Of a stretch of 64,000 bases of DNA, positions 49,510 to 59,454 are shown one piece after another. The stretch is from Macrophomina tecta. Its lineage: Eukaryota; Ascomycota; Dothideomycetes; Botryosphaeriales; Botryosphaeriaceae. The stretch covers positions 248,001-312,000 of the forward strand of contig JAKSGN010000038.1 in NCBI GenBank assembly GCA_024180945.1, in the 5' to 3' direction. The notes below the pieces were generated by a model that was not told the DNA's origin, ran no database searches, and saw nothing but the letters and a program-made list of their open reading frames with translations. How positions within the stretch are numbered: the first letter of the stretch is position 1; each line of letters starts with the position of its first letter. The translations under genes were made by a program, and so were the position numbers.

Positions 49510-50951
49510 CTACGAGTAATACAGAACGTTTCCCTCAAACAATGCCCTTGCCGTCCTCGATACCGTCGCCGACTTGACATCAACCCGACCATCCTGACCG
49601 CAGCCCGATTCCACATCCACAGTCACAAGCCCCCGCGCATGCCAGATCCGAACAGTCTGCACGTCCCGCTTCGGCGCCTCTCCCGCCGGTGCACATGCGC
49701 CAGGCGACGGCGTTCGCTCAGGCGTCGGCAACGCACCCGCGCGCATGGCTCGGTGCGGCACGCTGCCGGCCACGGCCGCCGCAGCACCGAGGCAGACGGC
49801 CCCGGTCAGCTGCAGGCTCGGATGCGGCTTGCCCATGCTGAAGGCCGTGACGTGCAGGTCTTTTGTGGCCTCCAGGCGGCCTGCTGGCGCCTCTCCCGAG
49901 GGGCCGTCTGCGGCGACGAGTGCGGCCTTGGGCGTCCCCTGCACTGCGGCGGCGTCGACCGCACTGGCGGCGAGGCCCATCATGACTGCTCCGGCGCGCC
50001 GGATGCTCTCGACTGTCTGGAGCAGCTGCGGGCTGTCGAGGCCCTGGCGCATGAGGTGGCTCGGCATGGTTGCGGCGTCGATGAGGACGAAGGGATTGGC
50101 GGCGTCGATGAGGCTGGCTGCGACGGACGTGTCCGTTTCTTCGATGTGGATGGCGTCTACGGCGTTGCCTGTGGGGAGCAGCGATTCCGTCATGCTTCCC
50201 GCGGGATTCAGAAAAGCCAGGCGGATGAGGCTTCCGGTGCCGGGGACGCCGTCGATCGCGTAGTCGCCTTCCTCGTCGTGTCTGCCGTGCTCGTCGACGG
50301 CCAGCGTAGCCACGAGGACGCGCGAGGTATTCGTGTTGAGGATTCGCACTTGCATCTGCCCCGAAGCATCAGCTTAGGAGCCCTGGACACTGAGAAGCGG
50401 GGCGAAGACAGCGTTACCTCCCCCTGGCCCTGCCGCGCTCTCACCAATCCCTCGTTCAGCGCAAAAGGGCCCACCCCGGCCGCCATGTTGCCGCAATTGC
50501 CGGTAAAGTCGACCGTCTTCTTTCCTACGCCAACCTGTCCGAAGGTGTATTCGACGTCGATCCCCGGCACGGACGACCTCCCCACGACAGCCACTTTGGA
50601 CGTCGTCGATGTTGCCCCGCCTATGCCATCGATCTGTCTGGGATCGCCCTCTGCGGAGCCCATGGCTGAGAGCAGAGGCCCCGTCCAATCGCTCATGTCG
50701 GATGGCAGGTTTTCTCGCCGGATGAAGAGGCCTTTGGACGTCCCTGCTCTCATGAGGACTGCCGGGAGTTTCTGGCGCCGCTGGTGCCTGCCTGGCAGCA
50801 TCATCTCCGGGATACTAATGTCTTGTTGGACCAGAGTCTGCAAGAGGCGATGCTGTGATGCAGGAGGAGAGGATTTTTTAGGGGCAGATACGATGAGATG
50901 ACGGCTCAACCTGGGCAGTTGAGAAACAAGCAAACACTGGCCCGCAAGCAT
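49510..50951 (-). CDS. prpF: PrpF-family isomerase (2-methylaconitate/aconitate isomerase type), two exons, 459 aa
   Basis: Exons 50418-50951 and 49510-50355; the 62-nt intron 50356-50417 (GTAACG...GGGGCAG) joins codons in phase 0. The family isomerises unsaturated tricarboxylates by proton transfer in a diaminopimelate-epimerase-like fold. Signature blocks: AVLMRAGTSKGLF (65-77), GRQIDG-like DPRQIDGIGG (103-112), TSK with K119, GNCGN with C153, GPFAL (161-165), NTNT (185-188), SMGKPHPSLQLTG (351-363). The 34-residue spacing of K119 and C153 equals that of Lys73 and Cys107, the residues implicated in Shewanella PrpF as I recall. The first ~45 residues are extra, rich in Arg/Lys/Ser/Leu and without acidic residues, resembling a mitochondrial presequence. 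The gene looks intact. Alternatives within the family: methylitaconate isomerase or oxalomesaconate tautomerase. Its promoter carries four CCGCGGGA motifs. Confidence 0.92.
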
Positions 50952-51068
50952 GCTGAAGGGATGGCGGCAGTACGCATTGTTATTGCTGTAAATATGTAGC
51001 CGGGGACACGCATGGTGTTATCCCTATCGGAGTCGTGTCAATGATCCTCAGACACGGTGGATAGGGCT

Positions 51069-51185
51069 TCCCGCGGCATGAAAAGGAGGCGGGCTGGTAC
51101 TCGTCGGCTATTGTGCGCATCCGCGGGAATGCGTCCCGCGGGAAGCAATCAAAAAGTGGGTCTGCCGAAACCTTAGACCGCGGGA
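51069..51185. promoter_or_regulatory. prpF promoter: cluster of four CCGCGGGA motifs
   Basis: Motif copies lie at 51069-51076 (as TCCCGCGG), 51121-51128, 51134-51143 (full palindrome TCCCGCGGGA) and 51178-51185, that is 118-234 bp upstream of the prpF ATG. CCG-CGG is an everted pair of CGG triplets, the element that Zn2Cys6 proteins recognise. The same 8-mer occurs in the other two promoter regions of the cluster. Binding is an inference. Confidence 0.65.
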
Positions 51186-51559
51186 CTGTCGCCGCACAAG
51201 GAGTGGAGAAAACAACACATAAAGCTCCCATTCTGCCTGGCCTGTCATACGAGGCTATGGATTGAGGACACAGTGCAGTTTCTCGCCATAGGTATTAGTC
51301 AGGCTCTTCAGACTCTCATCTTAACCATGCGCGCAACGATCGCCGAGTGGCAGGCGAAGATTTTCATATTTTCCTTAGCGTATTGGGTTTTGTTGGAATA
51401 TTCAGCTATCCCGTGTTGCATTTTGTCTAGTTTAGCCAGCGCCATTAGCCTTAGTATAAGACGAGCCTCTCAGGCCTCCCACTCTCCACGCCAATCCTGC
51501 CTTATTCAACTCCGCATCTTCACCTTTCAACATTTTCGCATTAGTATCTTGCTCTTATT

Positions 51560-53942
51560 TCATTCGGGAAAGCAAAAGCTGTCAAGTGCCGACCCATTGA
51601 ATCCAAAGAGCATGTCGTCAGTCGTGAAGTCCAGCTGTCTCTGCTGCTGCGAGGCATGCACATCGAAGCCAACAGTTTCATCCGGCTGGCTGAGATCCAA
51701 CATGTACGACGAAGTGCTGGCCACATCGCCGGCAGCGCCTGCCGTTCTCTGCCCAGGAATGAACGTCTCGAGTATTGCGTCAATATCCAAAGGAAGCGAC
51801 GGAACCATCAGCGACTGGCTATTCTCTTCGAGCTGCTGTGAAGCTGTACCAGTGGGTTCAATTTCGGCACGGTTTTCGCCTCCCGTGTTGAAGCTGTGTT
51901 GGTGGGGAAGCACAACCCCGAGCCGTCTCATTAGATTCCGGATGACAATGTTTGCCCTCCGCACGGCCCAGTTGGTCTCTTGGTTTTCTTCAAAAACTGC
52001 CAGGCACGTTGCAAGGCTTGAATGAGCCTCAGATCCTTGCCCTTGCTTGGCCGCGATGCGGACATGTATCGTCGCGCTGACGTAGGTCGCATACGAGATT
52101 AAGTAAGGCGCTCTGCGGATCGAGAAAGCTCTGTCGTATGCTTGCAGGATCCGGACGAGCTGGGAGGCAGCGGTCGCGCAAGCCAGGAAAGACGACCTGG
52201 CGAGAGAGCGGCTGTGCAAATGACCATCTGCGACGAAAGGTCGATGAAGGAGTATACGGAGCACGTTGTACATGGCCCTGGGGGGGGAGTCTTCAATCAG
52301 CCGCCAGAGTACGAGCAAGGCGGGATTCACTCACATCAGAGACAAGACGTGCGGAGGCGGCGTCGTCTTCGAGTGGTCCAATGGGTTGAAGTTCAGATGT
52401 CTGGGAAGGGCACGCTCCCAGTCTTCCAGCCTACGCCGCAGACTCTCAAGCATGCTCGATAGCTCCGAAGGTTCCCTATCAAAACTTCTCTCGGCATAGA
52501 TACATCCCAAGATATCACTCATGATGATGGAGAGCTTGCACAGCGCCGTAAACGTGGAAACACTGTACGCGGGCGACCCGGGGTAAGAACACGAACTGTC
52601 AGGTGAATAGGCGAACGGAAACCACTGCTCCAGTTCCTCGTAGGTATCGAGGAAGAGGATGGGCACGCGTGCATCTGCCTCTTGGAGGGTGACCGGGCGG
52701 CCTTGGTAAAGGCTTTGAATCCTGTCAACCACTTTGGCGGCCGGGCGTCAGCTGCGAGTCACGGCGCCGTGCTACGAATACGTACCGAAGGCACCCCAAA
52801 AAACACGACGACGGATCTCGAGATCCTCATCCGAAAACTTCCCAGGTTGGTCGGGAGAGTTGACGTGGATGCCGAGGTCGATGATCATGCGAAAGGCGAT
52901 CCCCGAGTACAGCCAGGCCGCGCTCCTCTCATCACCGAGAGCAAAGAGCGAGTTGGTCATGACCAACAAAGCCTGGATGGTCGTGATCTTGCTGAAGTTT
53001 AAAGCAGGGCCGAGGAGCTCCTTCACCCTTTCTTTGAACCGCCAGCCCGAAGTTCTGACATCGGTGGGGTCGCTGCGCAGCTCAAGCCGAGGACTGAACT
53101 TGGAGGCGCCGAAGTAGATGGCGTTCAGCAGGATTTTGGAGAAGTAGGGGCCGCTGCAGGCCATATCACGCATGAATGCGGGCCTATACGTCAGAAGGAA
53201 CGAGTGGTGCTGTCTGTTCCAATGCAACTGGAGCAGATGCTGGCCCAGGTCTGGGTCCACGCCGTCAAAATCCAGCTCCCCGGGGAAGTTGATCGCTTCC
53301 ATCTGGCCTGTCCTGCATGCTCAGCAATCCCGCCATGTGGCGTCGTTCGCGCAACTCGGTGCTCACGCTGCTTGGCTGCCTCCGCAACCAGGCCTGCTTC
53401 GACCCAAGCTTTCGGTAGGCGTGGCGCAGGCTCTGGCTGCTCAGCATCATCTTGTGTGGTCTCATCGAACAATGCGCTTGTGCGTCCGTGGTATGTCGAT
53501 CCGCCGTTCGGGGAAGACACCAGCCGAGCCAACGAGCCGGCAGCGGAAGCACTACCAGTGGGCGTGAGCTGCTGCTCAGGCCCGGAGTACTCGGGCTGCC
53601 GCGGAAGAGGAGCCTGTGCAGCGGCTGTGGCATCCGGCGAACGCTCGGCGCCGCGGGAGCGCCTCTCTGATCTTGCGAGCCGCCAGCGTCAACACTCCAA
53701 CAGTCTGCAGGTTCCCAGGGTGTGGCGTCTGACCTTGTGGTCGCGCTTGCACGCTCATACACGCAGTCCCGATTGTAAGTTTGGCAGTTTACGCAGGCTG
53801 GACGGCCGGCGTTGCATCTGATCTACCGGATGCTCAGTGCTGCACGGTGAGAACGGCGGAAACAGCACACCTTCCTGGCACGGCAGAACGAACACGCTTC
53901 AGATGCCCGTGTCCTCGCGGGGCGCGATCGCTGCGCCGTCAT
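51560..53942 (-). CDS. Zn2Cys6 transcription factor with fungal-specific middle domain, six exons, 700 aa
   Basis: Exons 53871-53942, 53734-53822, 53367-53671, 52786-53307, 52335-52731 and 51560-52277; introns of 48, 62, 59, 54 and 57 nt, all GT-AG, keep one frame to the stop. The N-terminus reads EACSFCRARK, then IRCNAGRPACVNC across intron 1, giving a complete Zn2Cys6 cluster (C17, C20, C27, C34, C37, C44). A low-complexity linker with STYHGRTSALFDE follows, then the fungal transcription factor middle homology region (about 170-450; HLLQLHWNRQHHSFLLTYR, YFGASKFSPRL, WLYSGIAFRMIIDLGIH) and an acidic, Gln-rich C-terminus likely to activate. It is transcribed divergently from the carrier gene and in tandem with prpF, so it is the obvious candidate regulator of the cluster. 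Splice sites of introns 2 and 3 were chosen by frame and family fit. Confidence 0.9.
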
Positions 53943-54000
53943 GGAGAGGCAGATGGTCGTGGGGCTCAGGCGAGCGGGAGGGGGGAGAGAAGATGGCGGG

Positions 54001-54127
54001 CCGCGGTTTCTGCAGCACGGGAGCGATGTAGTTTGGCGTGCGGGAAGACGGGCCGCGGGAGGGGGATGCCGCCAGTATATAAGCCGCGGGAGTGGGCTTC
54101 CATCCACTTGCTGTATGGGCCGCGGGA
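54001..54127. promoter_or_regulatory. Bidirectional promoter between regulator and carrier: CCGCGGGA motifs and TATA box
   Basis: The 286-bp gap between the two divergent start codons holds CCGCGGGA at 54053-54060, 54084-54091 and 54120-54127, plus a weaker CCGCGGTT at 54001. The copies are 31 and 36 bp apart and lie near the middle of the gap, 102-185 bp from both ATGs. TATATAA sits at 54076-54082 between the first two motifs, oriented for the carrier gene. This arrangement could allow co-regulation and autoregulation of the regulator; that is inference. Confidence 0.65.
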
Positions 54128-54228
54128 ACAACACTGGCTGGCCTTGGGCTGAGGCCGGGCCGACGCTCGGTTTCGCCCTTATATTTCTCAACGCGTTACC
54201 CCGCGCTGGCTGAGCCGCCAAGCAAGTC

Positions 54229-55331
54229 ATGGCAAGCCCTCCAGCCGGCATCGGCGGCGTCCAAGCTGGTCGAGGCTTCTCGCTGTCCCGCGGCGCTAAA
54301 GCGGCACAGAAGCCGTCCGCCATTTCGCCCGTCGCCTCCCTCTTCGCTGGGTGCGTTGCTGGCGCGATCGAGGCTTCCGTGACTGTGAGTACCGCTACGG
54401 GCTCCTTCTCGACCGCCATTCTAACTACTTCTCTCGCAGTATCCTTTTGAGTTTGCCAAAACACGCGCGCAACTCGGCCATCCATCGCCTTCTCGGAATC
54501 CGTTTCTTCTGCTCGCGCATACCGTGCGCAACGACGGAGTCGCTACAATCTACACGGGCTGCACCGCCTTGATCGTTGTACTGTGCCTCTGCTCCAAATC
54601 CCTACTCCCGTTCTTTTTGTTTTTCTGATTTTTTTTTTTTTTTTTTCAGGGAACCGCACTCAAGGCCGGCGTACGCTTTCTGTCATACGACTCCATAAAG
54701 CGAGCGCTCACTGATGAAAATGGACGCCTGAGCCCTGCACGCGGCGTTCTTGCTGGAATGTTTGCAGGCACAGTCGAGAGCGTGGTTGCTGTAACTCCTA
54801 CCGAGCGGATTAAAACAGCTCTGTAAGCGCACGAGCCAGCGAATTCTGAAATGCCGCAGCTGACAGTCCCCCAGGATCGACGATCAAAGAGGAGCCAAGC
54901 GGTTCAAAAGCGCTCTGCATGGCGCTCGGACTTTCGTGGCCCAGCGGGGCTTCACAGAGCTCTACCGCGGACTGGCTTCCACAACGGCGAAGCAATCAGC
55001 GACATCTGCGGTGCGGATGGGCTCCTACAATGTGCTTAGGGAGCAGCTTGGGAGTAGATTTCCATCACCATCCCAAATGGCACTCGCTCCGTTCGTCGCC
55101 GGTGCATTGGCAGGTACCATCACTGTGTATGCCACGCAGCCCTTCGATACCGTCAAGACCCGTTCACAAAGTGCGGAAGGAGCGACTATCAGCAACGCAG
55201 TCCGGGATATATACTGTCGAAGTGGTCTGCGTGGATTTTGGAGCGGAAGCACGATGCGCTTGGGCAGGCTTATGCTGAGCGGCGGCATTGTCTTTACCGT
55301 TTACGAAAGGGTTGCAAAGCTCTTGTCATAG
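54229..55331 (+). CDS. Mitochondrial tricarboxylate-type carrier (Ctp1/MttA-like), four exons, 307 aa
   Basis: Exons 54229-54384, 54440-54577, 54650-54822 and 54875-55331; introns of 55, 72 and 52 nt. The product has the three-repeat plan of the mitochondrial carrier family, inner membrane, six helices. Signature motifs: YPFEFAKTR (53-61), TPTERIKTAL (147-156) and QPFDTVKTR (244-252). The second lacks the final basic residue, as is common in citrate carriers. ERIKTALIDD, SATSAVRMGSYN and the overall length fit fungal tricarboxylate carriers of the Ctp1 group, which exchange citrate, cis-aconitate or malate across the inner membrane; MttA and Mtt1 of itaconate producers belong to related groups. 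It shares a promoter with the regulator. A 20-nt T-tract precedes the acceptor of intron 2. Subfamily and substrate are inferred. Confidence 0.9.
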
Positions 55332-55979
55332 ACGCCATTTTCGATCAGAACTTGTGCGATGTAGATGAGGAATACGTCTGTATCCATGAATTGACAGAAT
55401 GATTGCATAAACCAGCCTTCATCTTCTCCGCTTCGGCAGCTGTTAACAGTCAACAATCGTGTTGTGTTAGAAATATCCGCCAGTTCCACCAATCCTAGCA
55501 TCAGGGGGTGGGGGTTATAAGAGGCCCCCTAGCAACATGGAGTAACTGGACGCGTTCCGTCCTTTTGCTCCATTCCAACATGTTGTGACTGTAGTCAGTC
55601 GAGGCCTCACCGATGATGTGATCGATAGCACTACGTATCTGTGATGAACTAAATGTGGTCGGGCATCCTTCCGCCGAAAGTGCGTGATGGATGGCATTTG
55701 CCGAGCGCCACTCCGCGGGAGCCCGTTGACCCGCGGGAAGGATTCCTTTTCCCACCCGTTCTACCAATGCCACACCCCGTCTGCTTCTGATCATTCCGAC
55801 TCCGCATCCCCAGGTTTTTGCCCGCATGTTTTTTTTTTTTTTTCAGGCCCACACTGGGGTGCACCAATCACGAGTGGCCCATCCGTGTAACATAAATTGG
55901 ACTTGACCCCCGTCCACAGCCAGTTGCCCTATCCATCATCACGCACAAGCAGTCTCCCATAGTGTACGAGAATCTCAAC
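55332..55979. other. Intergenic region and promoter of the MFS gene
   Basis: There is no gene in this stretch; short frames are chance. It contains two CCGCGGGA motifs (separate entry) and, at 55829-55845, a long T-tract ending in CAG that resembles a splice acceptor and could end a 5' UTR intron. No clear TATA box was seen. Confidence 0.5.
55713..55738. promoter_or_regulatory. MFS promoter: two CCGCGGGA motifs
   Basis: CCGCGGGA at 55713-55720 and 55731-55738 (the latter as CCCGCGGGA), 18 bp apart, in the same orientation and 242-267 bp upstream of the ATG at 55980. These match the motifs of the prpF and regulator/carrier promoters. Confidence 0.6.
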
Positions 55980-57671
55980 ATGACCGAAGCCGCTCCCAAC
56001 ACGGACATCAAAGAGATTGGGGTCGTCCAGGAAGAACATAAGCCGGTGGATCTCACGCTTGCTGAGCGCATCCAAGCCCGTTATGACTCCCTCAGAGATC
56101 TATCCAAGCCAGAGATGGACGCACTTAACCATCGAGTTCGAAAGAAGCTCGACTGGAGGCTGATGCCCTGCATTACGGTCATGTTTCTGATGAAGTATTG
56201 CCCTGGCAGCAGCCGGCTGAGCTCCAAGAACACTGACGTGTGCTAGTTATCTGGATCGGATCAACGTCTCCAACGCGCGCCTTGCAGGGCTTCAAAAGGA
56301 CCTCAACATGTCCGATACTGTCTGGAACACCGGCATCTCGACATTCTATGTCGGGTACCTGGTCGGACAGCTGCCTGGGAACTTGTGGTTGGCCAAATCC
56401 AGTCCAAGCATAGTCCTGCCAAGCATGATGATTGCTTGGAGTATTTGTACGATCGTCATGCCTGCAGTCACATCGTGAGTTATCTTCTGCATGAGTCAAG
56501 ACAAAGCATCTTACCATTCGGAAGTGGTGCAGGGTTCGCCATGTGCCGTTTTGCCACTGGGCTTGCCGAGGCACCGTTCTTTCCCGGAATCACGCTAAGT
56601 AATATGCTGTAAAGCCCCCAGAATTGCCGATTCTCATGCTTTCAGTGACCTCGTCTTGGTACAACAAGGAAGAGAACCCCGTCCGCATGGCCATCTGGCA
56701 CGCCGGGAACACGATCTCGAACATCATATCCGGCTTCCTCGCCGCCGGCATCTTGACCAATATGGATGAGGTGCTCGGACTGCATTCCTGGCAGTGGTTC
56801 TTCATCATTGAGGGCGGCGCCTCGATTGTCGTAGCTCTTCTCGGCTTCTTTCTCTTGCCCGACTGGCCGCACAACACGAAATGGCTGAGTGAACAGGAGA
56901 AAGAAATGGCCCAGTACAGGATCCGGCTCTCCAACGGCGATCAAGAGGAGGTGAGCGGCGGCACATGGGCGGGATTGAAGGAGGCGGTCAAAGACCCGTT
57001 CACGTGGTACTTCTGCGGCATGCACTTCGCGCTGATCACAGCCCAGAGCTTCAAAGACTTCCTGCCTTCGGTAAGACCCACTGGCACATCCGGACCCACA
57101 CGGGCTGACCTTGGATCCCCAGATCATGGACACGTTCGGCTTCGACACACTCACCACCTATCTCGTCCAAGCGCCGCCCTACGCCATCGCCTACGCCGCC
57201 GCCTGCCTCCTCGCCTGGACGTCTGGGCGGCTGCAAGAGTCTTGCTGGCACATCATCGCGCCGATCGGGTTCAGCGCGGCCGGCACGGCGGTGCTGATCT
57301 CGACGCTCAACGTCGGCGCGCGGTACTTCGGCGTCGTGCTGCTCATTAGTGGGACGTACTCCGGGCTCAACCTGCAGCTGTCGTGGGAGACGACGCTAGT
57401 GCCGGCGCCGCGCAGCAAGAAGGCGGCGCTGATCGCCATTGCAAACTGCATCAGCCAGACGAGCCACTGGTTCAGCCCGTACTTCTTTCCCACGTCGCAG
57501 GAGCCGTACTATCGCCTCGGCGGCGGCTTGATTCTCTTCGGCTGCCTCATGACGGCGGTGCTCTGCCTGGTGGTCAAGGCGCGCGCCAGGAAGCTGAATG
57601 GATTGCTCGATGAGGCGCAAGGATGGTCAGAGTGCTCTAGCGAAGAGCGTGGGTGGCGGTTCCCTTACTAG
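55980..57671 (+). CDS. MFS transporter, anion:cation symporter (Dal5/Tna1-like) family, five exons, 496 aa
   Basis: Exons 55980-56194, 56247-56474, 56525-56598, 56646-57070 and 57123-57671; introns of 52, 50, 47 and 52 nt. The start is the ATG at 55980 (MTEAAPN); a GTG 18 bp upstream is not a plausible start. The plasma-membrane product has a cytosolic N-terminus (about 70 residues), then the family sequence WRLMPCITVMFLMNYLDRIN (intron 1 removed), WNTGISTFYVGYLVGQLPGN, CRFATGLAEAPFFPGIT and LMTSSWYNKEENPVR, matching the ACS family (allantoate, nicotinate, carboxylate permeases). About 12 hydrophobic segments are present and the C-terminus is short. Beside PrpF and a mitochondrial carrier, a carboxylate is the likely substrate; direction (uptake or export) is unknown. 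The gene is intact and ends 36 bp before an LTR. Confidence 0.92.
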
Positions 57672-57707
57672 AGAGGTGCGCCCGGGTCTACGGAATACTC
57701 TTTTACT

Positions 57708-58806
57708 TGTAACGAGCGGGCCTCTGCCTTTAAGGATCCAAACACCAAAGAGGGAGAAAACCTGTTTAAGGGTTTCCTTAAGTAGGTATAAGAAGAGGAT
57801 AAGAGCAAGTTAAATATATAATAAAACTAAGTACTATATATAAAGGCCGTATTACTAATAGAGTCTAAATTCTATTATTAAAGTTAACTATAAAGGTTAA
57901 AGCTATCTAAGAAGTATAGTTTATATATAAGTAGAAGAGGTCTATAATCTAGTATAGCTATTTATTACTATAGTTTTTATAGGTGATAGTATCCCTATAT
58001 TACCTAGACTCTTATAGGCAATAAATAGGTTAAATAAATTAGTTACATACTTATAGTTATATAATAATTTGTTTTATCTAATCTTTTTTAATTTTTTTTT
58101 AACTTTTCTTATCTCTACTATAGAGGCTATACTATAATACTATTTCTTCTTTTAAGAATCTTTAGTCTAAAATTTTTTTTATATTCTTTATATTTTTTTA
58201 AATTATTATTTTTATTCTTCTTCTTTATAAGTCTTTTATAATAACTTTAAAATATTTCTATTTTAATAATTTTAAGGTTGCTTTATATTCTTTTAAGTAG
58301 TATTATTTTACTCTTTTTTATAAATAATAGTTTTATAATATCTTATTAAATAGGGTAGAGATAATTTCTTATACTAATTATCTAGAGTATAAGTCTAAAT
58401 ATATAGTGTTAGCGAATAATTTTAAGATTTATATAATTTATCTAAAGACTTATTAAAAGAAATATAATATTACTAAAATAAGTAACTTAGGCTATATATT
58501 TTTTACTTATTTTTTTACCTTATACTAATTTTTCTAGTAGATAAGCTAGACTAGAAATAGATATACTTAAAAACTAAAAAGAGTATAACTTTTATTACTT
58601 TATAGCTAGTAACTACTAAGTTAGAGTAGTTATATAAGTAGTAATATTTTTTAAAAAAGTATTATTTGTAAATAATCTATATAAGATTTAACTTTTTTAA
58701 AGAGTTAGAGCGTACTAAAATAAAGAATTTTTCTAGTTTTAAAGTATTTATAGATTCTTTCTTATTAGAACTACTATATTATAAGTTAGTAGATTTTATT
58801 ATACTA
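57708..58806 (-). mobile_element. Gypsy X: 3' end of a family G element, right edge of gene island 2
   Basis: The 3' LTR in minus sense is 57708-58047, followed rightward by interior sequence that matches Gypsy Y in reverse complement (58048-58600). The first ~90 bp of the LTR next to the island are free of RIP and nearly match the island 1 copy; mutation rises within about 100 bp. The LTR differs from the W copy in its far half, so at least two subfamilies exist. The element is interrupted at 58811 by a solo LTR, and its remaining part to the right is not clearly identified. Confidence 0.75.
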
Positions 58807-58811
58807 TAAGC

Positions 58812-59449
58812 TATTAAATATTAATAAGTAAGCTTATATAAGTATAGCTTATTAATATATTATATTTCTATTACCTTAGGTATTATAATACTATCTAAGG
58901 TATATAACGAATATATCTAGGAGTTATAGTAGTAGTAAACTATAGTAGTAAACTATAGTAGTAAACTATAGTAGTAAACTATAGTAGTAAACTAAAATAA
59001 TAAAATTTACTACTATACTTTACTAACTAATAACTAACTAGGTATAGCCCCTACTAAAATTTCTTTTATATATTATAAAAGTTTAATTATTTCTAGTTAT
59101 TATAATATAAAAATTATATAAAATAAATAAGAATTAGGGCTAGAATTTTATTTCTTATAAATTACCCTTATTAGATTTCTAATATAGTATATCTAGAAGA
59201 ATCTACTTATATAAAAAATAAGTATATATAAAAAACTCTAGATAATACTATAGTTTTATTCTTTAAAATATATAATACTAAAAAAATCTAATATAAAAGC
59301 TTTATTTTATTTTTATTTTCTCTCTTATTTTTTTTATTAAATCTTTTATTAACTTTTTTATAGAGAATTATCTTCTTCTAACTACCTACTAGGCTTTATT
59401 ATTTATAATAAAGCTTAGTAATCTTTTACCTAAGCCTTAGTACTTTATA
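58812..59449. mobile_element. Family S solo LTR (inverted) with TSD TAAGC
   Basis: This is the reverse complement of the family S LTR, flanked by TAAGC at 58807-58811 and 59450-59454. It contains five 13-bp units (TAGTAGTAAACTA type, 58927-58993) instead of three. It is heavily RIP-mutated, unlike the copy at 30264, so copies of this family differ in age or exposure. Confidence 0.92.
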
Positions 59450-59454
59450 TAAGC

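Noticed and set aside
49639..50901. 420-codon plus-strand frame opposite prpF
   Set aside because: It is antisense to a well-supported PrpF gene, has biased Arg/Ala/Gly composition and no domain; a shadow frame in GC-rich coding DNA.
53823..54485. 220-codon minus-strand frame as a long N-terminus of the regulator
   Set aside because: The upstream part is antisense to carrier exon 1 and crosses the shared promoter with its TATA box and motifs; the ATG at 53942 gives a normal short N-terminus before the zinc cluster.
55962..55979. GTG as start of the MFS gene
   Set aside because: Nuclear fungal genes rarely start at GTG, and a good ATG follows 18 bp downstream in the same frame.
49510..57671. 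Calling the cluster an itaconate biosynthesis cluster
   Set aside because: No cis- or trans-aconitate decarboxylase is present between the bounding LTRs; only the isomerase, carrier, permease and regulator types match.
58920..58995. Possible CRISPR-like or telomeric array
   Set aside because: The short direct repeats are contiguous 13-bp minisatellite units inside an LTR, without spacers, and do not match TTAGGG.
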